DNA from: Firmicutes bacterium UBA2530
Lineage (GTDB): Bacteria; Bacillota; Clostridia; Tissierellales; Sedimentibacteraceae
Direction of reading: 5' to 3'
DNA length: 34,423 bases
Assembly (NCBI GenBank): GCA_002340985.1
Contig: DDNC01000011.1
Span: 49,972 to 84,394 of the forward strand
In this document: positions 23,407 to 31,259 of the stretch, one piece after another
Position numbering within the stretch: the stretch's first letter is position 1
How the letters are laid out: each line of letters starts with the position of its first letter
Program-made: the position numbers and the translations under genes
Notes under the pieces: generated by a model
What the model was told of the DNA's origin: nothing
Seen by the model: the letters and a program-made list of their open reading frames with translations, nothing else
Database searches by the model: none

Positions 23407-25740
23407 TTAATTGAAAACAATCACCACATCTATTATGCCGTCAAATCCTCCGTACAAATCGTAAAGCTGTACAATGGAACCGGCCTTGATATCTGACTTG
23501 GAGCCTGTTCTAAATCCAGTAACAATGCCTGATCTGTCAACGCTACAAACATATACGGTTAAATTTGAGGAATACTCCATGTATGTTATTTTGTCAATGA
23601 GCATCTGGTTTGAAAAAATCTGCGTTACCTGTACCTTATCGGTTTCAGGCGGAATTTTATCAATGGATGAAACAATTCCGTTCACTATTTCGGCCTTTAC
23701 GTAGGTGTTCAAAACTGATGAAATCTTTTTTCCAGCCGCAGAAGTGTTTGAAACTGAAAACACGTTGCTGTTATTGAAAAACTGCACATGGCTTGTAGAG
23801 TCGTCTATTTTTGTTACCCCCTTGATTATGCCGTAAATTGTTCCGTTATAGGTCTGGGGTACCTCTGGCGTAACGGTTATGGAGCCCTCAGGCTTTATGC
23901 CGCGGCTTAAATACAGCGCATCTATGTGACTGTTGTATCCCAATACCGCTTTTCCCACAAGGTAGGTATCCAGCTGTCCCGGTTCAAGAATTTGATATTT
24001 TCCATTTGATTCGTAAACTATGAATGTATTTGATGAAACCACGTATCCGTTTGACAAGGTTCGGGTTTCAGCGTTGTAGTTGCTTGAGATATATGTGGGA
24101 GACGGTACATATTCAATTATTTTCAGGTTTCCGGTTGCAACAGGATCATACTTTATAAAGTCATTCTTTTTCAAAAATGTCTGTTTAGTCTGAGCACCGT
24201 TGTCTTCTCTGATACTCACAACACTTGAATTATCTGCAAGGGAATATGTTTTTAATGCTCCGAATTTATCGAATATTCTCACGGATGCACTTCCTCCAGC
24301 GCTGTTTGCCGAGCTTAATACTATGCCGAAGGTGGTGGGGTATTTGCCGTATTTCAGCACATTGATTTTCAGTATGTTGTTACTTTTGTCAAGTATCAGC
24401 TTTACATTGTCGTTAACAGAAATATTTTCTGTGAATACAAAGTCCTCGCCATCTTTGTAGCTTATTCCGTTAACGGTATAAAATGTGTTTCCGTTTACTT
24501 TTTGAATATTTGTTACAACGCCTTCAGTCTGCTTTCTTAAAACATTTATGGTGAGGGCTGTAACTCTGTATGAATCTTTAGTTTCATAGAAATACACAAC
24601 GTCATCCTGCCTGATTTCTTCCAAGGTGGAAGCATCTCCGTAAATGTGAAGCTTGGAGTAATTGATTTCACCGTTGCTTTTCAGAGGCAGGGCCTTTCCT
24701 GCAAATGTCCTGCTCCCTTCCTTGTAGAGATTTTCTCTTTCAATGGCTTTAACATCAGTCACCTTGTATGCTACTATTCCTATTACCGCTCCGCTGGAGG
24801 ATTCGTCTTCATAAACAACCTTTATCCTGCTGCTATTCAGGTTGCTGAATGTTCCCTTCTCACCATTTATAGCAATAGGAACGTCAGGCAGCTTAAAAGC
24901 TCTTACATTTCCATACGCATCGGTTACGAAAATTACTCTGTTTGTCAGGAGGCTCGTTACTGTTCCGTTAAATTCGCTGTATCTTGGGTTTGTAACAAAT
25001 ACTGGGTCTCCGTTGCTGTCATAAAAAACATCCCACTTATTGAACAGGTAATCCGCAAAATCAAAACTTTCAGTTTTAAGATCGGCAAGGGTTATTTCTT
25101 TTGTTGCTTTCTTGCCAAGCGATGATAGCAGCGTCTTTCCTGTGGAATATGTAGTGTTGTTGTCTCTTACCTTTACCATGTCACAATCAAGTGCGTTATA
25201 AAGCATCAATGTTATGTCCTTCCTTGATGCAAATACGGAATTTGTGTTTACATTTTTAAAGAGGTTGAGTTCAACAGCCTTCTGATAATAATTTGAAGGC
25301 CAGTAACCCGCCAGTGATTTATCGCTGTATCCAAGCAGTCTTATTATCATCGTATATGCTTCCTCAAACTTAATAAGGTTATCCGGACCGTAGGTGGTGG
25401 GTGAAATCCCGTTTACCAGATTGAGCGCATTTGCCAGCTCTACATATTTCTCTGCCCAGTGTCCGTGCATATCCTCATAGACAGAAGTCATATTTTGTGA
25501 GTATTCGGAATATCCTGACGCAACTATAATTATTTTCGCCATTTCAGCGCGGGTTACATCCTTATCCGGTTTAAAGGTACCATCGGGATAACCCTGTATG
25601 ATTCCGTAACCTGACAATAAACCAACTGCTCCCTCCAGGACAGCATTCTTCTGCACATCAGGATAGCTTTGTGCGTATACATTCATATATGAAGCTAAAG
25701 TCATTATCAAAACAATAATTATCAACAATATTTTTTTCAT
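23407..25740 (-). CDS. SLH-domain cell-surface protein
   Basis: 777 residues. A signal peptide of about 24 residues ends near VYAQ. S-layer homology domains follow: SYPDV...GIIQGYPDGTFKPDKDVTRAEMAKII (about 27-75), a second at about 90-145 with HWAEKYVELANALNLVNGI, and a third degenerate one ending near 195 (ASRKDITLMLYNALDCD). These anchor the protein to pyruvylated wall polymer. The remaining ~580 residues are Ser/Thr/Asn/Val-rich with recurring segments of the kind 'GxVTxxxxxxxTFYTVNGISY', suggestive of beta-strand modules, but I recognise no enzyme or binding domain. Monocistronic, with a terminator immediately downstream. The start has a modest AGGGTG site. Confidence 0.9.
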   Translation of the reverse strand: MKKILLIIIVLIMTLASYMNVYAQSYPDVQKNAVLEGAVGLLSGYGIIQGYPDGTFKPDKDVTRAEMAKIIIVASGYSEYSQNMTSVYEDMHGHWAEKYVELANALNLVNGISPTTYGPDNLIKFEEAYTMIIRLLGYSDKSLAGYWPSNYYQKAVELNLFKNVNTNSVFASRKDITLMLYNALDCDMVKVRDNNTTYSTGKTLLSSLGKKATKEITLADLKTESFDFADYLFNKWDVFYDSNGDPVFVTNPRYSEFNGTVTSLLTNRVIFVTDAYGNVRAFKLPDVPIAINGEKGTFSNLNSSRIKVVYEDESSSGAVIGIVAYKVTDVKAIERENLYKEGSRTFAGKALPLKSNGEINYSKLHIYGDASTLEEIRQDDVVYFYETKDSYRVTALTINVLRKQTEGVVTNIQKVNGNTFYTVNGISYKDGEDFVFTENISVNDNVKLILDKSNNILKINVLKYGKYPTTFGIVLSSANSAGGSASVRIFDKFGALKTYSLADNSSVVSIREDNGAQTKQTFLKKNDFIKYDPVATGNLKIIEYVPSPTYISSNYNAETRTLSNGYVVSSNTFIVYESNGKYQILEPGQLDTYLVGKAVLGYNSHIDALYLSRGIKPEGSITVTPEVPQTYNGTIYGIIKGVTKIDDSTSHVQFFNNSNVFSVSNTSAAGKKISSVLNTYVKAEIVNGIVSSIDKIPPETDKVQVTQIFSNQMLIDKITYMEYSSNLTVYVCSVDRSGIVTGFRTGSKSDIKAGSIVQLYDLYGGFDGIIDVVIVFN

Positions 25741-25767
25741 TTTTCATACACCCTGATTTTCAAATAA

Positions 25768-25823
25768 AAAATACTATATATACAGTATTTTCTTATAATA
25801 TTATATAATAAATACGTATTTAT
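25768..25823. promoter_or_regulatory. Paired palindromes upstream of the SLH gene
   Basis: AAAATACT (25768-25775) with AGTATTTT (25784-25791) forms an 8-bp inverted repeat. A 16-bp perfect palindrome centred on TACGTA lies at 25808-25823 (ATAAATAC/GTATTTAT). Both are within 85 bp of the SLH start; a regulator site is inferred only from symmetry, and AT-richness makes chance palindromes likelier. Confidence 0.35.
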
Positions 25824-25838
25824 AGTATTACATTAAAA

Positions 25839-26762
25839 TTACAATGAAAATTTCTTGCCCTGATAGCTTTCCCTTATCTTCAATGTTTTATCAATATCAG
25901 ACAAAACCTTAAGTTTGTGAAGTGTCCACAAGGGCTCAATCAAATCTGATTTTTTTCCGTCTCCCGTAAGTCTGTGCACAACCGTTCCTTCGCTGAGTAG
26001 CTCTAGGGAGTCACATACAACGTCCACATATTCTTCAAGCGTAAGTATATGAAATGGGTTTTGCATGTAATAATCCGCTAAATCTGTTCCCCTAAGGATG
26101 TGCAGCATATGAATTTTAACACCCCATAAATTCAGCTCCGCAACATATTTCACGGTATTCAGCATATCGGTCTTTATTTCACCGGGAAGTCCCATTATCA
26201 TATGAACAACGGTACGTATATTTTTATTTTTTAGCTGTGAGCAGACTTCTCTGAACTGTTGTGTCTTATACCCCCTTCGCAAGAATTCTGCAGTTTTATC
26301 ATCAGCAGTCTGAAGCCCCAGTTCAATCCACAAAAATGTTTTGGAATTCAATTCACTCAGCAGCTCCAGCACCTGTTCATCGATACAATCCGGTCTGGTG
26401 GCTATTGCCAGCCCCTTAATATTTTCACAGTCCAACGCCTCATAAAATCTTTTCCTCAGGTTTTCAACAGAATCGTATGTATTTGTGTAGCTTTGAAAAT
26501 ATGCTATATAAGTGCTGCTTTTCCACTTTCCCGACATTATCTGTTTTTGCTCTTCTATCTGCTTCTCTATTGATTTGCATCTTTCAGAACTGAAATCTCC
26601 GGAACCCCGTTCACTGCAGAAAATACAGCCTCTGTATCCTGCGGTACCGTCTCTGTTGGGACAAGTAAATCCTCCGTCAATTATTAATTTAATTGCTTTT
26701 TCGCCAAAAATTTTTTTCATTTCATAATCCAATGAATGGTATTTTTTTTCATTCCACATATA
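25839..26762 (-). CDS. Radical SAM protein, TIGR01212/YtqA-like
   Basis: 307 residues from the ATG at 26762. N-terminal KYHSLDYEMKKIFGEKAIKLIIDGGFTCPNRDG, with [4Fe-4S] cysteines 33, 45 and 48 (C-x11-C-x2-C), is the specific pattern of this family rather than the usual CxxxCxxC. Downstream, LWIELGLQTADDKTAEFLRRGYK and MIMGLPGE are typical of its radical SAM barrel. I do not know its substrate. A longer in-frame reading to 26828 exists, but 26762 has AAGGATG upstream and gives the family's normal length, and the promoter elements and DnaA boxes sit in the excluded part. Confidence 0.9.
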   Translation of the reverse strand, partial: YMWNEKKYHSLDYEMKKIFGEKAIKLIIDGGFTCPNRDGTAGYRGCIFCSERGSGDFSSERCKSIEKQIEEQKQIMSGKWKSSTYIAYFQSYTNTYDSVENLRKRFYEALDCENIKGLAIATRPDCIDEQVLELLSELNSKTFLWIELGLQTADDKTAEFLRRGYKTQQFREVCSQLKNKNIRTVVHMIMGLPGEIKTDMLNTVKYVAELNLWGVKIHMLHILRGTDLADYYMQNPFHILTLEEYVDVVCDSLELLSEGTVVHRLTGDGKKSDLIEPLWTLHKLKVLSDIDKTLKIRESYQGKKFSL

Positions 26763-26785
26763 AAATTCATCCTTATAAATTTGAG

Positions 26786-26881
26786 TTATGCACAGCCTAA
26801 ATTGTTTGTTTGAATAAGTTATACACAAATTTTATGCTTTTTTAGGCAGTTGTCAACAGATTTATCCACAAATGTGTACAA
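26786..26881 (+). promoter_or_regulatory. DnaA-box cluster
   Basis: Three perfect matches to TTWTNCACA on the plus strand: TTATGCACA (26786-26794), TTATACACA (26819-26827) and TTATCCACA (26862-26870). A one-mismatch box TTGTACACA lies on the minus strand (26881-26873). Spacing of 33 and 43 bp is near three and four helical turns. The middle and right boxes flank the predicted promoter of the radical SAM gene. Confidence 0.65.
26829..26856 (-). promoter_or_regulatory. Promoter of radical SAM gene
   Basis: Minus strand: TTGACA (26856-26851), 16-bp spacer, TAAAAT (26834-26829), 66 bp before the start at 26762. Confidence 0.5.
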
Positions 26882-26907
26882 TTTTTGATATTGCATTAAA
26901 TTCAGCT

Positions 26908-27978
26908 CTATTTTTTTAAAGACACATTTTCCTGTTTTTCTTTTAAGCGTAGCTCTATAAAAGTATCAATAAGGGACTTGGTCAGTGCCGCCACAGGTGT
27001 GGCAAGGAACAATCCCACACCTCCGAAAAGCCCGCCGCCTACTATGATTGATATTATAACAATTATGGGTTTAACCGACAGTCTGCTGCTCAGTATTCTA
27101 GGGTCAATTACCAGACTGTCAACCTCCTGTACCATCAGAATGTAAATAAGCAATAAAAACCCCTTTCTTGAATCATGAAGCATGTTTATCAGCAGTATGG
27201 GAACAGCACCTATCAATGTTCCGAAATATGGAATTATGTTTGTCACGCCTATAATGACTCCATCAATTACAGGGTATGGGTTTTTTAATAAATACTTAGA
27301 GCCCACGTAAGTCAGTATACCCGTAATAACGGAGGAAATAATTTTACCTCCTATGTAGCCCGAGACATTGTCATACAACCGATGCATAATCTTAAAAGCA
27401 TTATGTGTTGTCTTCCTGCCAAATGTGCTGCAGCACAGCCGCATCGTCCAATTTTCTATTTTTTCCTTGTCAATTAATATGTAAATTGAAATAATTATAG
27501 CTAAAAGCATGTTGCCTAAAGCAGCGACTATATTTATGACTTTCTCAATTGCAAAATTCAGAATAGAGGATATGAAGTGTGAAAATTTGGCGACTATTTC
27601 TTCGAGGAAAATTTTCAGGATGGAATTTCCTTCTCCGAAGTCGGACAGGTATTTATTTGCCCTGTAAAAGAGAACAGGAATATCTCCTGTTAATTTCCGG
27701 AGACTCAGCACGATACTTGGGGTAATTATTGTGACTATCAATGAAATAATGAATAAAACAAATGAAAAAGTAAATAATAGAGCTAGATATCTGTTTTTTA
27801 TATTCAATTTATGCTGGATAAAAAGCAGCACTGGATTTAAAACAGACGCAAAAATTATCCCCATTATAATGGGAAGACATACCTGTAATATCAGAGAAAG
27901 TCCGTTATCCAAGTAAATAAAGCGAAATACTGATATGTAAAGAACAAACACAGGAAGAAAAAGCAAATATTTTTTCAA
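26908..27978 (-). CDS. AI-2E/YtvI-family membrane permease
   Basis: 356 residues. Eight or so hydrophobic segments in the AI-2 exporter (UPF0118) arrangement: an N-terminal pair, a hydrophilic stretch (about 95-130), then a C-terminal block with VIIGVTNIIPYFGTLIGAVP and VDSLVIDPRILSSRLSVKPIIVI, which are diagnostic. The family includes the sporulation protein YtvI; other members export small metabolites or ions. Substrate unknown. Start is TTG (27978) behind AAGGTGG. An 11-bp inverted repeat (27995-28005/28022-28032) sits just upstream. No terminator is visible downstream, so it may read through toward the radical SAM gene. Confidence 0.88.
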   Translation of the reverse strand: MKKYLLFLPVFVLYISVFRFIYLDNGLSLILQVCLPIIMGIIFASVLNPVLLFIQHKLNIKNRYLALLFTFSFVLFIISLIVTIITPSIVLSLRKLTGDIPVLFYRANKYLSDFGEGNSILKIFLEEIVAKFSHFISSILNFAIEKVINIVAALGNMLLAIIISIYILIDKEKIENWTMRLCCSTFGRKTTHNAFKIMHRLYDNVSGYIGGKIISSVITGILTYVGSKYLLKNPYPVIDGVIIGVTNIIPYFGTLIGAVPILLINMLHDSRKGFLLLIYILMVQEVDSLVIDPRILSSRLSVKPIIVIISIIVGGGLFGGVGLFLATPVAALTKSLIDTFIELRLKEKQENVSLKK

Positions 27979-28095
27979 GGCACCACCTTCTTCATTTATT
28001 CATATTTTAAAAAATTTAAATATATGAATAAAAAATTAAAAATTGCACATAATTACAACAGATAATACTTTTTTATCTTCTTCCAAATCATATAG

Positions 28096-28126
28096 ACATC
28101 CCGCAGGTCAAAAACCTGCGGGATGT
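28096..28126. terminator. Orphan terminator-like hairpin between divergent genes
   Basis: ACATCCCGCAGGT (28096-28108), loop CAAAA, ACCTGCGGGATGT (28114-28126): a perfect 13-bp GC-rich stem, then TTGTATG on plus. It lies between divergent genes and upstream of the aldo/keto reductase promoter, so no annotated gene reads into it. Confidence 0.6.
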
Positions 28127-28145
28127 TTGTATGTAAATTCAGTAT

Positions 28146-28174
28146 TTGACGTTAGTAATTAACTGCTATATAAT
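28146..28174 (+). promoter_or_regulatory. Promoter of aldo/keto reductase operon
   Basis: TTGACG (28146-28151), 17-bp spacer, TATAAT (28169-28174), 28 bp before the start codon. Confidence 0.7.
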
Positions 28175-28202
28175 TATAATATTATAAAATCAGGAGAAGA
28201 GA

Positions 28203-29219
28203 ATGAAAAAAGTATTGTTAGGCAAGACGGGAATGGAAGTTTCAGTTATCGGATTCGGGGGAATACCCATTCAGAGAGTAGGTCAGGAAGAGGCAATAAA
28301 AATTATTGCTGAAGCTAAGAACAGAGGGATTAATTTTATTGATACTGCACAGGCATATACAGTAAGTGAAGAATATATAGGAAATGCCCTTAAGCAAATA
28401 GGAAGAGAAAATTTCTACATTGCAACAAAAGCTATGAGCTATGATTATGAGTCTATGAAAAAGGCAGTGGAGAAAAGCTTAAGTGCCATGCAGCTTGATT
28501 ACATTGATCTGTTTCAAATTCACAATGTGAGCAAGCAGGAGCAATTTGATACGGCTGTTTCGGAAAACGGAGCCCTTAAAGCATTGATTGAAGCAAAGGA
28601 AAAAGGACTTATAAATCATATAGGAATAACAGGGCATACACGTGAAATACTCTTGCAGGCAATTGAGTATGATGAGTTTGAAACAATACAGTTTCCTTTT
28701 AACCCGGTGGAATCACAGGGAGCAGAGCTGTTTGAAAAAGCATTGGAAAAGGGAATAGGTACTATTGCAATGAAGCCTATGGCCGGAGGGGCATTCACAA
28801 AACAGAAGCTGTCATTGAAATATATTGTGAACAGCGGCTTAATCAATGTTGCGATACCAGGTATGGATTCCATTGAGCAGGTAATTGAGAATTCCTCCAT
28901 AGGTGATGGAACAGAAGCTTTAACTGCAGAGGAGCAGGAAGAAATAAATGAAGAGGTTAAAATTCTAGGAAATGATTTTTGCAGGAGATGCGGATATTGC
29001 AAGCCGTGCCCGGAAGGAATCGATATACCAAATGTATTTCTTTTTGAAGGATATGTAACAAGGTATAATCTGCCTGAATACGGAAAAAGCAAGTATGAGG
29101 CAATGCCCATCAAGGCAACCGCATGTGTAAGGTGCAGAAAGTGTGAGAGAAAATGCCCTTACAACCTGCCTATAGTAAATAAGCTGAAGCATGCTGTTGA
29201 AACATTTAAAAATATATAA
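28203..29219 (+). CDS. Aldo/keto reductase with C-terminal 4Fe-4S ferredoxin domain
   Basis: 338 residues. AKR barrel with the catalytic tetrad motifs: IDTAQAY (Asp and Tyr), ATKAM (Lys) and FQIHN (His). The C-terminal part has two cysteine clusters: Cys260/263/266/269 (CRRCGYCKPC) and Cys308/311/314/318 (CVRCRKCERKC). This fusion is common in anaerobes, where electrons may come from or go to ferredoxin instead of only NAD(P)H. Substrate unknown. It has its own promoter; sdaAB starts 42 bp later without a terminator between, so the three genes may be co-transcribed. Confidence 0.93.
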   Translation: MKKVLLGKTGMEVSVIGFGGIPIQRVGQEEAIKIIAEAKNRGINFIDTAQAYTVSEEYIGNALKQIGRENFYIATKAMSYDYESMKKAVEKSLSAMQLDYIDLFQIHNVSKQEQFDTAVSENGALKALIEAKEKGLINHIGITGHTREILLQAIEYDEFETIQFPFNPVESQGAELFEKALEKGIGTIAMKPMAGGAFTKQKLSLKYIVNSGLINVAIPGMDSIEQVIENSSIGDGTEALTAEEQEEINEEVKILGNDFCRRCGYCKPCPEGIDIPNVFLFEGYVTRYNLPEYGKSKYEAMPIKATACVRCRKCERKCPYNLPIVNKLKHAVETFKNI

Positions 29220-29261
29220 TGAAAGTCCGTTCAAATAATAAGAGCACAACAGGAGAAAAAT

Positions 29262-29945
29262 ATGCGCGATTACGGTGTTTTTGATATTTTAGGGCCAATA
29301 ATGATTGGACCGTCAAGCTCTCATACCGCAGGAGCGGCGAGATTGGCAAAGGTTGCGGCAATCATAGCCGGAGGAAAAATCAGAAAGGTTGAATTTTTGC
29401 TCCACGGTTCATTTGCCCAAACTTATAGGGGGCATGGTACGGATAAGGCTCTGGTTGCTGGAATCCTTGGGCTGGACCCTTGGGATGAAAACTTAAAAAT
29501 ATCCTTCAGTCTTGCTCGGGAAAAAGGGATTGACTTTGAATTTGTCGGTAAAGATTTAGGTGATGTACATCCAAACACCGTTAAATTTGTCATAACAAAG
29601 GAAGATGGCAGCAGTACAGAGGTAACGGGCTCATCAATAGGAGGAGGAAACATACTGATTTTTAATATAGACGGGCAGAATGTTGAGTTTACCGGCGAGC
29701 GTCCTACAATACTGACACACCACAAGGATTTGCCAGGTGTCATATCAAAAATATCCTCAATATTGTACGTGGAGAACATAAATATAGCAAACATGAGGGT
29801 TTATAGAAGTGGTAAGGGGAGGATGGCAACTATGGCCTTGGAGACCGACAGCGTGATTTCCGAAAATGCAATGTACAGAATCAAAAATACCGAAGAGGTT
29901 GAAAATGTTAAATTTATAAACCCAGTTACGGAAGGAGGCATGTAA
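29262..29945 (+). CDS. sdaAB: L-serine dehydratase beta subunit
   Basis: 227 residues. Serine-binding loop IGPSSSHTAGAARLAKVAA in the N-terminal part (about 13-31), then a linker with SSIGGGNI, and a C-terminal ACT domain (from about 145: LTHHKDLPGVISKISSILY). Together with SdaAA it makes the oxygen-sensitive Fe-S enzyme that deaminates L-serine to pyruvate and ammonia. The ACT domain suggests amino-acid sensing. Its stop overlaps the sdaAA ATG by one base. Confidence 0.96.
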   Translation: MRDYGVFDILGPIMIGPSSSHTAGAARLAKVAAIIAGGKIRKVEFLLHGSFAQTYRGHGTDKALVAGILGLDPWDENLKISFSLAREKGIDFEFVGKDLGDVHPNTVKFVITKEDGSSTEVTGSSIGGGNILIFNIDGQNVEFTGERPTILTHHKDLPGVISKISSILYVENINIANMRVYRSGKGRMATMALETDSVISENAMYRIKNTEEVENVKFINPVTEGGM

Positions 29946-30832
29946 TGTTCGTTTCAAGCGGTACTGAATTAATTGATATATGTAAAAAAGAAGATATCAC
30001 CATAGGGGAATACACCATAAGAGAAGAAATGGCAAGATCTGAGCTCAGCAGAGAAGACGTAGAAAGCAGAATGAGAAAGAACCTCCATGTAATGCTCAGC
30101 TCGTCCAGTCTCGCTCAGGAAAAGGAAGTTAAATCCGTAAGCGGTCTGATAGGCGGAGATGCCTTCAGGATTCGTAAATATGCGGAGAACAATAACACAC
30201 TGACAGGTGATTTCATGGTCAGGGCAATGGCGAGAGCTATTTCATCCTCCGAAGTAAATGCGGCAATGGGAAGGATAGTTGCAAGCCCCACGGCAGGCTC
30301 ATGCGGCATACTGCCGGCAGTAATAATTTCTGCCGCTGAAAGACTGAATAAAACAGAGGATGATATGATTAACAGTCTGTTTACGGCTTCAGGTGTAGGA
30401 ATTATCATAGCCAAAAATGCCACTCTTGCAGGAGCGGAGGGAGGATGTCAGGCAGAATGCGGTTCGGCCGCAGCAATGGGCGCTGCCGCAGTTGTGGAGA
30501 TGATGGGCGGAACTCCCGAGCAGGCATTGAATGCAGCCGCCATAGTCCTGAAAAATATTTTAGGATTAGTATGTGATCCCGTAGCAGGTCTGGTTGAGGT
30601 GCCATGCGCCAAACGCAACATAGCAGGAGCGGTAAGCGCCCTCACAACAGCAGATTTGGTAATGGCAGGAGTTGCAAGCAAGATTCCTTTTGATGAGGTT
30701 GTATGGGCAATGTACAAGGTAGGAAGGCAGCTTCCTACGGAGCTCAGAGAAACGGCTCAGGGTGGAATAGCAATAACCCCAACAGCCCAGAAATTAAAGG
30801 ATGAAATTTTCAAAGAGAAAAACACATTATAA
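29945..30832 (+). CDS. sdaAA: L-serine dehydratase alpha subunit (4Fe-4S)
   Basis: 295 residues, full length for the Firmicute two-subunit enzyme. The conserved Cys-bearing motifs are SPTAGSCGILPAV, EGGCQAECGSAAAMGAA and GLVCDPVAGLVEVPCAKRN; these provide the Fe-S cluster ligands. The RBS GGAGG lies in the last codons of sdaAB, so translation is coupled. A terminator follows. With glyA and the alr gene elsewhere in the window it links serine to pyruvate supply. Confidence 0.96.
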   Translation: MFVSSGTELIDICKKEDITIGEYTIREEMARSELSREDVESRMRKNLHVMLSSSSLAQEKEVKSVSGLIGGDAFRIRKYAENNNTLTGDFMVRAMARAISSSEVNAAMGRIVASPTAGSCGILPAVIISAAERLNKTEDDMINSLFTASGVGIIIAKNATLAGAEGGCQAECGSAAAMGAAAVVEMMGGTPEQALNAAAIVLKNILGLVCDPVAGLVEVPCAKRNIAGAVSALTTADLVMAGVASKIPFDEVVWAMYKVGRQLPTELRETAQGGIAITPTAQKLKDEIFKEKNTL

Positions 30833-30841
30833 ATCTAACAC

Positions 30842-30870
30842 AGACCTTATTTTACCTATGAGGTCTTTTT
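30842..30870 (+). terminator. Terminator of sdaAB-sdaAA
   Basis: AGACCTTA (30842-30849) pairs with TGAGGTCT (30859-30866, one G-T pair), followed by a T run. Confidence 0.75.
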
Positions 30871-30927
30871 TATTACTCGTATTTCATACATGTCTTTTCT
30901 TTTGAGAATGTTTATTTTTAAATTGTA

Positions 30928-30956
30928 TTGACAAAAAACCTCGAATTAGATAAACT
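30928..30956 (+). promoter_or_regulatory. Promoter of tRNA-Ser
   Basis: TTGACA (30928-30933), 17-bp spacer, TAAACT (30951-30956), 18 bp before the tRNA 5' end. Confidence 0.65.
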
Positions 30957-30974
30957 AATATAGTCTTAAAACAT

Positions 30975-31060
30975 GGAGGCGTATCGAAGTGGTCATAACG
31001 AGCCTGACTCGAAATCAGGTTGTCCTCACGGGCACGTGAGTTCGAATCTCACCGCCTCCG
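30975..31060 (+). tRNA. tRNA-Ser (anticodon CGA)
   Basis: 86 nt, class II. Acceptor GGAGGCG pairs with CGCCTCC (31053-31059), discriminator G31060, D stem TCG/CGA, anticodon stem CCTGA/TCAGG with loop CTCGAAA (anticodon CGA at 31010-31012), long variable arm, T stem GTGAG/CTCAC with loop TTCGAAT. CCA is not encoded. Reads UCG codons. Confidence 0.95.
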
Positions 31061-31065
31061 TTAAC

Positions 31066-31109
31066 AAAAAGGTCATGTATGAGGATTCAAACTCATACAT
31101 GACCTTTTT
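31066..31109 (+). terminator. Terminator of tRNA-Ser
   Basis: Perfect 18-bp stem: 31066-31083 with 31092-31109, 8-nt loop, ending in TTTTT. Much stronger than most terminators in the window. Confidence 0.85.
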
Positions 31110-31259
31110 CATTTTGTGTGATAAGATAGGGCAAATAAAGATTATTTATATACCCTATAGTAGAGCTGGTTACAAAAGAAGACCGCTGTTTTTGAAAAAT
31201 CAAAAAATTTGTAACGAAATCAGGTTTCATTAGTTAGTAAGGTGAAAGGGAGGCAAATA

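Noticed and set aside
26763..26828. N-terminal extension of the radical SAM protein
   Set aside because: Gives atypical length and places the coding start at the -10/DnaA-box region.
26786..26881. Chromosomal replication origin
   Set aside because: DnaA boxes are present but no dnaA/dnaN or other replication genes nearby and no long unwinding element; regulation or titration is likelier.
29220..29261. Glycine or serine riboswitch before sdaAB
   Set aside because: Only 42 bp of leader and no fold of that type; likewise none before alr-glyA.
30973..31233. Plus-strand 86-codon reading frame
   Set aside because: It covers the tRNA-Ser and its terminator and has no homology-like features.
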